A stretch of DNA of 64,000 nt from contig NZ_AP019810.1 of the NCBI RefSeq assembly GCF_013394305.1, positions 1,178,001 through 1,242,000 on the forward strand, written 5' to 3'. A model generated the notes under the pieces. The model made no database searches and was not told the origin of the DNA. It worked only from the letters and a program-made list of their open reading frames with translations. This document shows positions 1-6,330 of the stretch, one piece after another. A program made the translations under genes and the position numbers. The stretch is from Enterococcus mundtii. Its GTDB lineage: Bacteria; Bacillota; Bacilli; Lactobacillales; Enterococcaceae. How positions within the stretch are numbered: the stretch's first letter is position 1; each line of letters starts with the position of its first letter.

Positions 1-1702
1 TTTCTTCGATTTTATTGGTCGTTAACAAAGGCTGAGCTGCCTCGGTGATGGCTTCTTGCCATGTCAGTTGTTTGTCCGTAAATTGTATGGTTTCTTTTGT
101 TAATAATTCTGATAACATCGGCCGTTGATCTTCCCTTCTGTTCAATTCTTTGTTTATTTTTCTCTCGACGATCTGTCGCAGTTTCCTCTTTGTCATTCCC
201 TCTTTCAAATCAATATATGGAAAAATCACTTCCAAAATTTCTTCGATCGAATGCACACCTCTTTCTGAAACATAAAATGCTTGTTGGACCTTTTTAACTA
301 ATTCATTTTTTTCTAAAGGAGTCATGATGGGTTTCACAACATAACTGGTCACCGGTGTTTTTAGTGGGACACTGGAAAACACCATATCAATGTCTTCCGA
401 AAAACGAAGCATCTGATATTCTTCTGTTGATCGTGCTGGCAAAAATTCGATTTGTGGAAATAGCTCTTGTAATTCCGATTCCATGATCAAGCCAGAGCTG
501 ATGCCACTCGGGCAGACGATCATCGCCTTTAATCGTTGGTAATGATGTCGCTCCTTTTGTTTTCTGATCTCTCCACCAAATAAAATCGTAAAATAACCAA
601 TTTCTGTATCCGGAATCTCGCCAACTAATTGTTTGAGTGGATAAAGCGCTAAACGAGTCAATTCAAATAATTCTCGATATTGGGTTTTGATTTCATCGAT
701 CAACACATTATTCAATGTGAATCGATAGCGGATACGAAAATAAGCGGGAACAAGATGATAAAAGAAATTCATCAATAATTTCCGATAGTCAACAAACCGG
801 ACAGCGGATAAACGTTCCATCTCATGGATGACCTCTCTTGCACATTCCAATAAAAATTCTACAGAGTGATCCTCGATATCGCCTTGTAAAACAGTTTTTA
901 ACAGCACAGTCAAATAGCATTCTTCTTCTACTTGATTTTTGATTTGACCAAAATCTGTTAAAAATTTTTTGCTTGCTTGATAGACATTCAAAGAGGTCAG
1001 CATCTCTTTATCTTTTTCAGTTAGAAAAACTGCTTTTTTTGTGATCCGTGACAATAAAAAACTAATAAAATACAACATTTCCTCAAAACGACTAGGAACG
1101 ATGATTAAATCAAATTCCTCTAAAATACGAAGCAGGCGGTCTCTCACCACAACATAATTCGTTCTAGAAATGCCATAGATCCCTTCAAAAAGTAACCAGT
1201 GGCCGTTCTTGGTGTCTGTTAGTACTCCCACAGTTGAATAAGCTACGCGGCGAACATCAAGTTCAGCGCCATCTATGTAGAAGCCTTTTTTTCTCGAATA
1301 AATCAGTCGAATGTCTTCCTCTTGGAGTTTCATTCTTAAATTTCTGACATCTTTTAAAACTGTATTCTTACTTACATTGAATAATTCTTGAAAATAATAA
1401 ACAGATAAGTCATCAACCATCGAAAAAGCAAGAAGATAGATCATGGCTTGTCTTTCCTCTTCAGAAAAATATAGTTCCTGTTTTGACACTTCGAAGAGGA
1501 CTTCAGACCATCGTCGTCGAATCGCCTCTGGAACCAGTATCTCCTCTCCAGAGATATTTATTTTTTGCCCTAGCTTTTTTTCACAAAAATGATTGATTTT
1601 TGTTAATTCTATTTTTAGAGTCTCTTCCTCCAAGTTCGTCAGTCTTATCAATTTTTGTCTGTTCGTTTCCTCAAACAGATAACTCAAGCGGTAATTGATC
1701 AT
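1..1702 (-). CDS. PRD-domain PTS-regulated transcriptional regulator (MtlR/BglG class), partial
   Basis: The reading frame is open from an ATG at 1702 to the left edge of the window, so the C-terminus is missing (567 codons present). A GGGGGGA ribosome-binding site precedes the ATG. In order it shows an N-terminal winged-helix part (VSKNTVLKDVRNL near residue 120), two PRD-like segments (one with a HLVPAYFRIRY motif), an EIIB-like domain with a potential phospho-cysteine (VCPSGISSG) and the start of an EIIA-like domain. Regulators of this class sense sugar-PTS phosphorylation through PRD histidines and EIIB/EIIA residues and activate a sugar operon. In the second PRD the usual ITIHFGG is read as FTILFGG, so one phospho-histidine may be absent. 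The target PTS is not in the window, so the sugar is unknown. Confidence 0.85.
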   Translation of the reverse strand, partial: MINYRLSYLFEETNRQKLIRLTNLEEETLKIELTKINHFCEKKLGQKINISGEEILVPEAIRRRWSEVLFEVSKQELYFSEEERQAMIYLLAFSMVDDLSVYYFQELFNVSKNTVLKDVRNLRMKLQEEDIRLIYSRKKGFYIDGAELDVRRVAYSTVGVLTDTKNGHWLLFEGIYGISRTNYVVVRDRLLRILEEFDLIIVPSRFEEMLYFISFLLSRITKKAVFLTEKDKEMLTSLNVYQASKKFLTDFGQIKNQVEEECYLTVLLKTVLQGDIEDHSVEFLLECAREVIHEMERLSAVRFVDYRKLLMNFFYHLVPAYFRIRYRFTLNNVLIDEIKTQYRELFELTRLALYPLKQLVGEIPDTEIGYFTILFGGEIRKQKERHHYQRLKAMIVCPSGISSGLIMESELQELFPQIEFLPARSTEEYQMLRFSEDIDMVFSSVPLKTPVTSYVVKPIMTPLEKNELVKKVQQAFYVSERGVHSIEEILEVIFPYIDLKEGMTKRKLRQIVERKINKELNRREDQRPMLSELLTKETIQFTDKQLTWQEAITEAAQPLLTTNKIEE

Positions 1703-2002
1703 TCCCGTCCCCCCATTTCAACTATAATGACTTTTTACTGGAAACGCTATCACACTTCAGCCCAATTTGACTCGTGCTTTTTCCATTTTGATGGACCGAA
1801 CAGAGTCAACGACGCAGCCGTGTATTAAAATTAAAATAAAAAAAGTAAGTCACCAGAAAAAAATCTTGCAAAAAGAAACAGCGAAATCCCAAAATAGGAA
1901 AAACGATTTCCGGATTTCACTGCTTATTCAGTTGCCTATTTTGGCACTCCCTTTAACTCTCACTTAGCAACAATAGCAAGCTCGTTTTACGCTGATTCAA
2001 TC
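1703..2002. other. Intergenic region with inverted repeats
   Basis: This gap lies downstream of the ABC-F gene and upstream of the PRD regulator, both on the minus strand. It holds a 10-bp inverted repeat, CCAAAATAGG at 1889-1898 and CCTATTTTGG at 1935-1944, and an overlapping pair GAAATCC (1883-1889) and GGATTTC (1912-1918) that would compete with it. A short perfect hairpin, CTGATTC/GAATCAG (1992-1998, 2008-2014), overlaps the ABC-F stop codon. None is followed by a convincing T-tract on the minus strand, so I do not call a Rho-independent terminator. Confidence 0.4.
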
Positions 2003-3469
2003 TCATCGAATCAGTTTTCGATCCTTTATTTCATAGACTTGATCTGCCACTTGTTGAACAAAATAAGGGTCATGCGAGGTAAACAAAACAGTTCCATGAT
2101 ATTGTTTCAAAAAATACTCTAGCGCATTCATTGTCCGCAGATCAATAAAATTAGTCGGTTCATCTAGAATCAATACGTTGGAAGGCTTAGCAAACAAGGT
2201 TGCTAGTGACAGCCGTGTAGCTTCTCCTCCACTTAACGAACAAACTGATTGTTGGATAGCCTCCGGTGAAAAGCTTAAATGGTGTAGCATACTTCGGATC
2301 AAACTTTCTGGATATTCGGTCTGACGCATCAAATACTGTAGGACGGTCAGATCCTCAACATAGTGATAATCCCTTTGCTCATAGACAGCAAAAGTAACTT
2401 TGGGACTAAGCTTCACTCCATTTTTTTGCTGTAAGATGTGTCGTAATAAACTAGATTTCCCACTGCCATTCGATCCAATAATCGCGATATTCTTCCCTAG
2501 TGCGAAGGCAAAGTTAACTTCATCAAGCAGGATTTTTTCATCATAATGGATCGTCACTGATTCACCTACGACTGGGAACTTATTGTGTAAAACAGTTGTT
2601 TCTGACTGCGGGAAATCAATCGGATGCTTTTTTTGTACTCTTGCGACTTCCGTTAATTTTTCTAAACGTTTCTCCATTGACTTCGCCGCTTTCATTATCC
2701 CTTTTTGACCACTTTCTTTTTGTTTTGTTCCTGACAAACGATCAGGTTTCCGACTGTTTTTATTACTTCTGCTTTTTTGATTGGAAGATTGTGCCATTTT
2801 TTTGGCTTGTTGCTCTTTTTTGATCATGCTATTTTCTAATTTTTTACGTTCTCTCAAATAGTCATCATGCGCTCTTTCTTGAGCAATTACTTCTTGTTCT
2901 TTTTGCTTTACATAATCATCATAATTCCCTGTATATTCTTTGATCGTATGTCCCGATACTTCCCATATTTTGTCAGCTAATTCATTGAGAAATAAGCGAT
3001 CATGGCTAACAAAAACTAAGGTTCCATAATAATACCGAAGTTCTTCAATCAACATTTGCACGCTTCGTTGATCTAAATGAGTGGTTGGTTCATCTAACAA
3101 CAAACCTGTCGTGTACGTAGATAATACTTGTGCCAAACGATATTTCGTTTCTTCACCACCACTAAAGTGAGCCATTTGATTGGGAACTCGGAAACGGCTG
3201 AGTAACTCAAAATCGATTTCTTCGACTAGATGCTGACCAACGGTATCGATCTGTGCAAAATATTTAAAATCAATCCTTCGATCTACTCTTCCTTTTTCTG
3301 GTAGGATTTCTCCAGCTAATAATTTAAGTAACGTCGATTTCCCGCTACCATTATCTCCGACGATACCGATCCGCGCATTCTCATAAATCGCTTGCTCATT
3401 GATTGTTAATACTTCTTTTCCGTTATACGTAATCTCAATCTCTTTTAATAGCATTGCTAATGCTTCCAT
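2003..3469 (-). CDS. msrC: ABC-F ribosome protection ATPase, Msr(C)-like
   Basis: This 488-aa protein has two ABC ATPase cassettes and no membrane segments. Walker A motifs are GDNGSGKST and GSNGSGKSS, signatures are HFSGGEE and SLSGGEA, and Walker B motifs are LLLDEPTTHLD and LILDEPTNFID. A long basic linker joins the cassettes, as in antibiotic-resistance ABC-F proteins that enter the ribosomal E site and displace macrolides or streptogramins B. Linker and overall layout resemble Msr(A)/Msr(C), hence the symbol, which is by recognition only. The frame stays open to an ATG at 3610, but I chose 3469 because AAAGGAG lies 9 bases before it, protein homology begins there, and the upstream stretch contains a terminator-like hairpin. 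Expression is probably controlled by the leader annotated separately. Confidence 0.85.
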   Translation of the reverse strand: MEALAMLLKEIEITYNGKEVLTINEQAIYENARIGIVGDNGSGKSTLLKLLAGEILPEKGRVDRRIDFKYFAQIDTVGQHLVEEIDFELLSRFRVPNQMAHFSGGEETKYRLAQVLSTYTTGLLLDEPTTHLDQRSVQMLIEELRYYYGTLVFVSHDRLFLNELADKIWEVSGHTIKEYTGNYDDYVKQKEQEVIAQERAHDDYLRERKKLENSMIKKEQQAKKMAQSSNQKSRSNKNSRKPDRLSGTKQKESGQKGIMKAAKSMEKRLEKLTEVARVQKKHPIDFPQSETTVLHNKFPVVGESVTIHYDEKILLDEVNFAFALGKNIAIIGSNGSGKSSLLRHILQQKNGVKLSPKVTFAVYEQRDYHYVEDLTVLQYLMRQTEYPESLIRSMLHHLSFSPEAIQQSVCSLSGGEATRLSLATLFAKPSNVLILDEPTNFIDLRTMNALEYFLKQYHGTVLFTSHDPYFVQQVADQVYEIKDRKLIR

Positions 3470-3550
3470 TGTTTGCACTCCTTTTGTGCAAATGAACATC
3501 CTTCTAACGGAAACACAAAAAAGAAGCAGCCTGTGAAAGACTGCTTCTTC
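3470..3550 (-). promoter_or_regulatory. Attenuator hairpin and ribosome-binding-site hairpin in the ABC-F leader
   Basis: On the minus strand a 9-bp stem (AAGAAGCAG at 3521-3529 with CTGCTTCTT at 3541-3549) with an 11-base loop runs straight into a T-tract (3517-3520), which is a Rho-independent terminator inside the leader, before the gene. Just downstream, TTTGCAC (3472-3478) and GTGCAAA (3486-3492) form a 7-bp stem whose loop holds the AAAGGA ribosome-binding site. Together they suggest control by both premature termination and occluded translation, the scheme used for inducible ABC-F and erm genes. That drugs trigger it is inference. Confidence 0.7.
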
Positions 3551-3636
3551 AAGAATTTTGTCCATACTAAAAAAGCATAGAAAAAAAGCAAAGTTCCCGT
3601 GAATTGTCATTTACAAGTTATTTTTAAACGATTCAA

Positions 3637-3678
3637 TTAATTGTTTAAAAATACTTGATCCAAATAAAACAACCACAT
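3637..3678 (-). CDS. Candidate 13-aa leader peptide of the ABC-F gene
   Basis: An ATG lies 9 bases after AAAAGGAG (3688-3695) and opens a 13-codon frame, MWLFYLDQVFLNN, ending at TAA. It sits between the promoter and the attenuator. A second, overlapping 24-codon frame starts at 3685, only 2 bases from the same ribosome-binding site, and its TAA at 3611-3613 touches an ATG at 3610 that is in frame with the ABC-F gene. The longer frame is less likely by spacing. The end of the 13-aa frame overlaps an inverted repeat (TTTTTAAAC at 3621-3629, GTTTAAAAA at 3643-3651), so ribosome stalling here could change the leader fold. Translation is unproven. Confidence 0.45.
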   Translation of the reverse strand: MWLFYLDQVFLNN

Positions 3679-3709
3679 GGCACATCGCTCCTTTTCTCTA
3701 ATTACATTT

Positions 3710-3748
3710 ATTTTATCATGATTGAAACCGTTTGACAAACGGTTTCAA
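3710..3748 (-). promoter_or_regulatory. Promoter of the ABC-F leader with palindromic operator over the -35
   Basis: On the minus strand TTGTCA (3733-3738), a 17-bp spacer and TAAAAT (3710-3715) make a near-consensus sigma-A promoter. It is overlaid by a perfect palindrome: TTGAAACCGTTTG at 3722-3734, one central base, and the exact complement at 3736-3748. The -35 lies at the centre of the palindrome, so a bound protein would block RNA polymerase. Transcription should start near 3703, giving a leader of about 230 bases. The repressor is not encoded next to it. Confidence 0.7.
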
Positions 3749-3825
3749 GGTTAATGAAAGATACTATATTGAGTAATTAGATGGTAGCATTGCTTCTTGA
3801 CCTCTGATCTATTCAAACTCAAGAA

Positions 3826-4857
3826 CTATGTGATGACCAACAGTGATTTGATTGCTTTTCGTTCATCCATTGCCTCATAAGCAGCTTGAACTTGATCTAA
3901 CTCGAATTGTTGCGTAAAGACTTTACCTGGTTCGATTTTATTTGATAAGACTGCTTCTAATAGTGCAGCTCGGTCGTGAGTCGTCACAGCCGCAATCCCT
4001 CCACGTAAACCGATATTACGATAAAACAAAGCGTTCGTATCCAACTCATCTACGTGAGGGACGCCAACACGTCCAACAACCGCACCTGGTCGGCCTACTT
4101 TTACAGCCGTTTCAACTGCTTGTTGTGTCCCTACACATTCTAACACTGCATCTGCGCCGGCACCTGTTAATTTCATGACCTCAGCGATTGCTTCTTCTCC
4201 ACGAGCCGCAATGATATCCGTTGCTCCAAATGTCAAAGCTAGCTGTTGACGGTCTTCATGTCGACTCATCGCAATGATTTTTGATGCGCCTAACAATTTT
4301 GCTCCAATGACTCCACATAACCCTACAGCTCCATCTCCGATCACAACAACTGTATCTCCTTCTTTCACCTCAGCACTCACTGCTGCATGATAGCCCGTTG
4401 CCATAACATCTGCCAACGTAACAAAAGAATTTAACATATCATCGGAATAATCTTCTGGTTTACCAGGGATTTTTACTAACCCCCAATTCGCATTGCGATA
4501 GCGAATATACTCTGCCTGGTACCCTGTTGAACCTGAAGTATCTGATAAACAATCACCATCAAACCCAGCTAAACAGGCCTCACATTCCCCACAACCATGG
4601 GTAAAAGGCACAATAACAAAATCACCCGGTTCAACGTTTGTAACATCTTCTGCTACTTCTTCTACGATACCAATCGCTTCATGTCCCGCAGCAGATCCTG
4701 CTTCTTTTTTAGAGATACCACGATACCACCATAAATCAGAACCACATACACTTGCACGTACCACACGAATGATTGCTTCGTTCTCTTGATTCAATTCTGG
4801 CTTAGGCATTTCTTTGATAGCCATTTTCCCTGGCTCTAAAAATACTGTTGCTTTCAT
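3826..4857 (-). CDS. Zinc-dependent alcohol dehydrogenase (medium-chain dehydrogenase/reductase)
   Basis: This 343-aa cytosolic enzyme of the MDR family should oxidise an alcohol or reduce an aldehyde with NAD(P). Visible features are the catalytic zinc ligands (SVCGSDLWWYRG and the GHEAIG histidine-glutamate box), a structural zinc cluster with four cysteines (HGCGECEACLAGFDGDC) and the Rossmann motif VIGDGAVGLCG. The frame is open to a GTG at 4866, but the ATG at 4857 lies 8 bases from AAGGAG and gives the usual MKATVF start. It is monocistronic, with a MerR-type promoter directly upstream, which suggests induction by aldehydes or another electrophile. The substrate cannot be read from the sequence. 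Confidence 0.88.
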   Translation of the reverse strand: MKATVFLEPGKMAIKEMPKPELNQENEAIIRVVRASVCGSDLWWYRGISKKEAGSAAGHEAIGIVEEVAEDVTNVEPGDFVIVPFTHGCGECEACLAGFDGDCLSDTSGSTGYQAEYIRYRNANWGLVKIPGKPEDYSDDMLNSFVTLADVMATGYHAAVSAEVKEGDTVVVIGDGAVGLCGVIGAKLLGASKIIAMSRHEDRQQLALTFGATDIIAARGEEAIAEVMKLTGAGADAVLECVGTQQAVETAVKVGRPGAVVGRVGVPHVDELDTNALFYRNIGLRGGIAAVTTHDRAALLEAVLSNKIEPGKVFTQQFELDQVQAAYEAMDERKAIKSLLVIT

Positions 4858-4886
4858 AGCTTCCACTCCTTAGATTAATTGCTTCT

Positions 4887-4917
4887 AGTATATCCCCTTG
4901 AGTCAACTCCAAGTCAA
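4887..4917 (-). promoter_or_regulatory. MerR-type promoter with 19-bp spacer before the alcohol dehydrogenase
   Basis: On the minus strand TTGACT (4912-4917) and TATACT (4887-4892) are separated by 19 bp instead of 17. The spacer holds the imperfect dyad CTTGGAGTTGACTCAAG (4897-4913). Overlong spacers carrying a dyad are the mark of promoters activated by DNA distortion by MerR-family regulators. The dyad resembles those of aldehyde-responsive members such as AdhR/NmlR. No merR-like gene is close by. Confidence 0.65.
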
Positions 4918-5004
4918 ATAAAAACAATTATAGCCAGTCTTTTTCCAATAAGCCGGAAGAAAATGAACTCGCTTTTATATACTCGTTATGGTATCATAAC
5001 TCTG

Positions 5005-5123
5005 AAAAGAGAGCGTTGTATCAACAACCCTCTCTTCAGATAGCACCGTTTTACTGGTGGCTAGCTTGGTTAGTTACAGAAAATAACCGTTAAACTCGCC
5101 AAAGTTTAAGGAGCGGTTATTTT
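5005..5123 (+). ncRNA. Antisense (antitoxin) RNA, copy 1
   Basis: An extended -10 element TGGTATCAT (TATCAT at 4992-4997) is followed by a hairpin (7 bp AAGAGAG/CTCTCTT plus 4 bp GTTG/CAAC, 5007-5036) and ends at a two-way terminator (AAAATAACCG 5080-5089 with CGGTTATTTT 5114-5123). This plus-strand RNA converges on the toxin gene and overlaps its stop codon and 3' end, as in the TxpA/RatA and Fst type I systems. RNA ends are estimates. Confidence 0.55.
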
Positions 5124-5200
5124 TTGTTGTCTTTGTCGCTGACGATCAAGACCAATGTTGCAAACGACAATGCAAACATCAATGCCTCAAACACAGACAT
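5117..5200 (-). CDS. Holin-like type I toxin peptide, copy 1
   Basis: This 27-aa peptide (starting MSVFEALMFALSFATLV) has one hydrophobic helix of about 18 residues followed by a charged tail, SDKDNKK. That is the layout of the small putative holin-like toxins (Hol-Tox/TxpA-like) of Firmicutes, which depolarise the membrane when overproduced. AAAGGA lies 7 bases before the ATG. Upstream on the minus strand a conserved TATACT (5293-5298) is a likely -10. Its mRNA ends in the terminator shared with the antisense RNA. Confidence 0.75.
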   Translation of the reverse strand: MSVFEALMFALSFATLVLIVSDKDNKK

Positions 5201-5437
5201 GCTTATTCCTTTCTAGGAGAAAGCCACAGATCAACATAGGCATCACCTCTTTTCTAAAGGCTAGCCACCGCATCAACTTTACTATCCTTGTCAGTATACT
5301 ATAAACCGAAAATTTAAACCTGAATTTTTAGATTTTTTTGTTATTTATTGTATTGCTATTTTTATCTCTTTTATTTCTCTATCAGAACAAAAGAAAATGA
5401 ACTCGCTTTTATGTACTCACTATGGTATCATAGCGTT

Positions 5438-5557
5438 GAAAAGCGGAATTGCGTCAACAACTCCGCTTTAGATAGCATCGTTTAAAGCAATGGCTAGTCT
5501 AGATATTTACAAAAAATAACCGTTAAACTGTCCAAAGTTTAAATGGCGGTTATTTTT
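5438..5557 (+). ncRNA. Antisense (antitoxin) RNA, copy 2
   Basis: Same layout as copy 1, with extended -10 TGGTATCAT (TATCAT at 5426-5431). The 5' hairpin has a different sequence but equal shape: AAAGCGGA (5440-5447) pairs with TCCGCTTT (5462-5469) below a short TTG/CAA stem. The RNA ends at the two-way terminator overlapping the copy 2 toxin stop codon. The base changes on the two arms compensate each other, which supports a real folded RNA. Confidence 0.55.
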
Positions 5558-5633
5558 TGTTGTCTTTGTCGCTGACGATCAAGACCAATGTTGCAAACGA
5601 CAATGCAAACATCAATGCCTCAAACACAGACAT
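5550..5633 (-). CDS. Holin-like type I toxin peptide, copy 2
   Basis: This encodes the same 27-aa peptide as copy 1, with one predicted transmembrane helix and a lysine-rich C-terminus. The ribosome-binding site AAAGGA and the leader back to the conserved TATACT element are kept. The coding DNA is identical to copy 1 by eye, so any difference between the copies must lie in the antisense RNA. Confidence 0.75.
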   Translation of the reverse strand: MSVFEALMFALSFATLVLIVSDKDNKK

Positions 5634-5871
5634 GCTTATTCCTTTCTAGGAGAAAGCCACAGATCAACATAGGCATCACCTCTTTTCTTAAGGTTAGCCA
5701 CCGCATCAACTTTACTATCCCTGTCAGTATACTATAAACCGAAAATCCAAACCTTAATTTTTAGATTTTTTTGTTATTTTTAGTATTGCGATTTCTACCT
5801 CTTTTTGTTCTTCTACCATAACAAAAGAAAGTGAACTCGCTTTTATGTAGCAACTATGGTATCATGACTTT

Positions 5872-5992
5872 GAAAAGAGGAGTTGCATCAACAACTCCCC
5901 TTCAGATAGCATCGTTCAAAACAATAGCTAGTTTGATATTGCTTCAAAAAATAACCGTTAAACCTTCCAAAGTTTAAGTGGCGGTTATTTTT
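5872..5992 (+). ncRNA. Antisense (antitoxin) RNA, copy 3
   Basis: Third copy of the convergent RNA, with TATCAT at 5860-5865 as the extended -10. The hairpin is again re-written but paired: GGAGTTG (5879-5885) with CAACTCC (5892-5898), extended by AAG/CTT after one mismatch. It ends at the terminator overlapping the toxin copy 3 stop codon. Confidence 0.55.
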
Positions 5993-6068
5993 TGTTGTCT
6001 TTGTCGCTGACGATCAAGACCAATGTTGCAAACGATAATGCAAACATCAATGCCTCAAACACAGACAT
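5985..6068 (-). CDS. Holin-like type I toxin peptide, copy 3
   Basis: Same 27-aa peptide as copies 1 and 2. One silent change is visible (a leucine codon TTG to TTA, in the region 6036-6047), which points to purifying selection on the protein. Leader and ribosome-binding site are conserved. Confidence 0.75.
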   Translation of the reverse strand: MSVFEALMFALSFATLVLIVSDKDNKK

Positions 6069-6222
6069 GTTTATTCCTTTCTAGGAGAAAGCCACAGATC
6101 AACATAGGCATCACCTCTTTTCTAAAGGCTAGCCACCGCATCAACTTTACTATCCCTGTCAGTATACTATAAACCGAAAATCCAAACCTTAATTTTTAAA
6201 TTCTCATGTTATTTTTAACAGT

Positions 6223-6272
6223 AAAAACCGGAAAAGTGTTGAGCGAGAAACTCACACACTTTTCCGGTTTTT
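6223..6272. terminator. Strong two-way terminator after pepF
   Basis: A 17-bp perfect stem (6223-6239 with 6256-6272), GC-rich in the middle (CCGG) and with A/T runs at both ends, lies 58 bases after the pepF stop. It separates pepF from the toxin repeats. Confidence 0.9.
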
Positions 6273-6330
6273 GGCAGGATCAGAACGGACCTAGGAAGAT
6301 CCAATCAATAGATCACTCAACACATGATTT

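Larger units (their letters stand above)
4956..6218. repeat. Three tandem ~434-bp repeats, each a type I toxin-antitoxin unit
   Basis: The motif GAACTCGCTTTTAT recurs at 4965, 5399 and 5833, a period of 434 bp. Each unit holds, from left to right, an antisense RNA promoter with its hairpin, a shared terminator, a 27-aa toxin gene on the minus strand and the toxin promoter. The toxin gene and its 5' leader are almost invariant between copies, while the antisense-RNA 5' part has diverged, so this is not a very recent amplification. The three toxins have the same amino-acid sequence. Confidence 0.85.

Noticed and set aside
3470-3610. N-terminal extension of the ABC-F protein to 535 aa
   Set aside because: The extra codons contain the attenuator hairpin, have low-complexity hydrophobic residues and lack a ribosome-binding site; the ATG at 3469 has one.
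4956-6218. CRISPR array or prophage holin genes
   Set aside because: Units are 434 bp and encode a peptide and an RNA, not short repeats with unique spacers. No lysin or phage genes are near, so the holin-like peptides are better seen as type I toxins.
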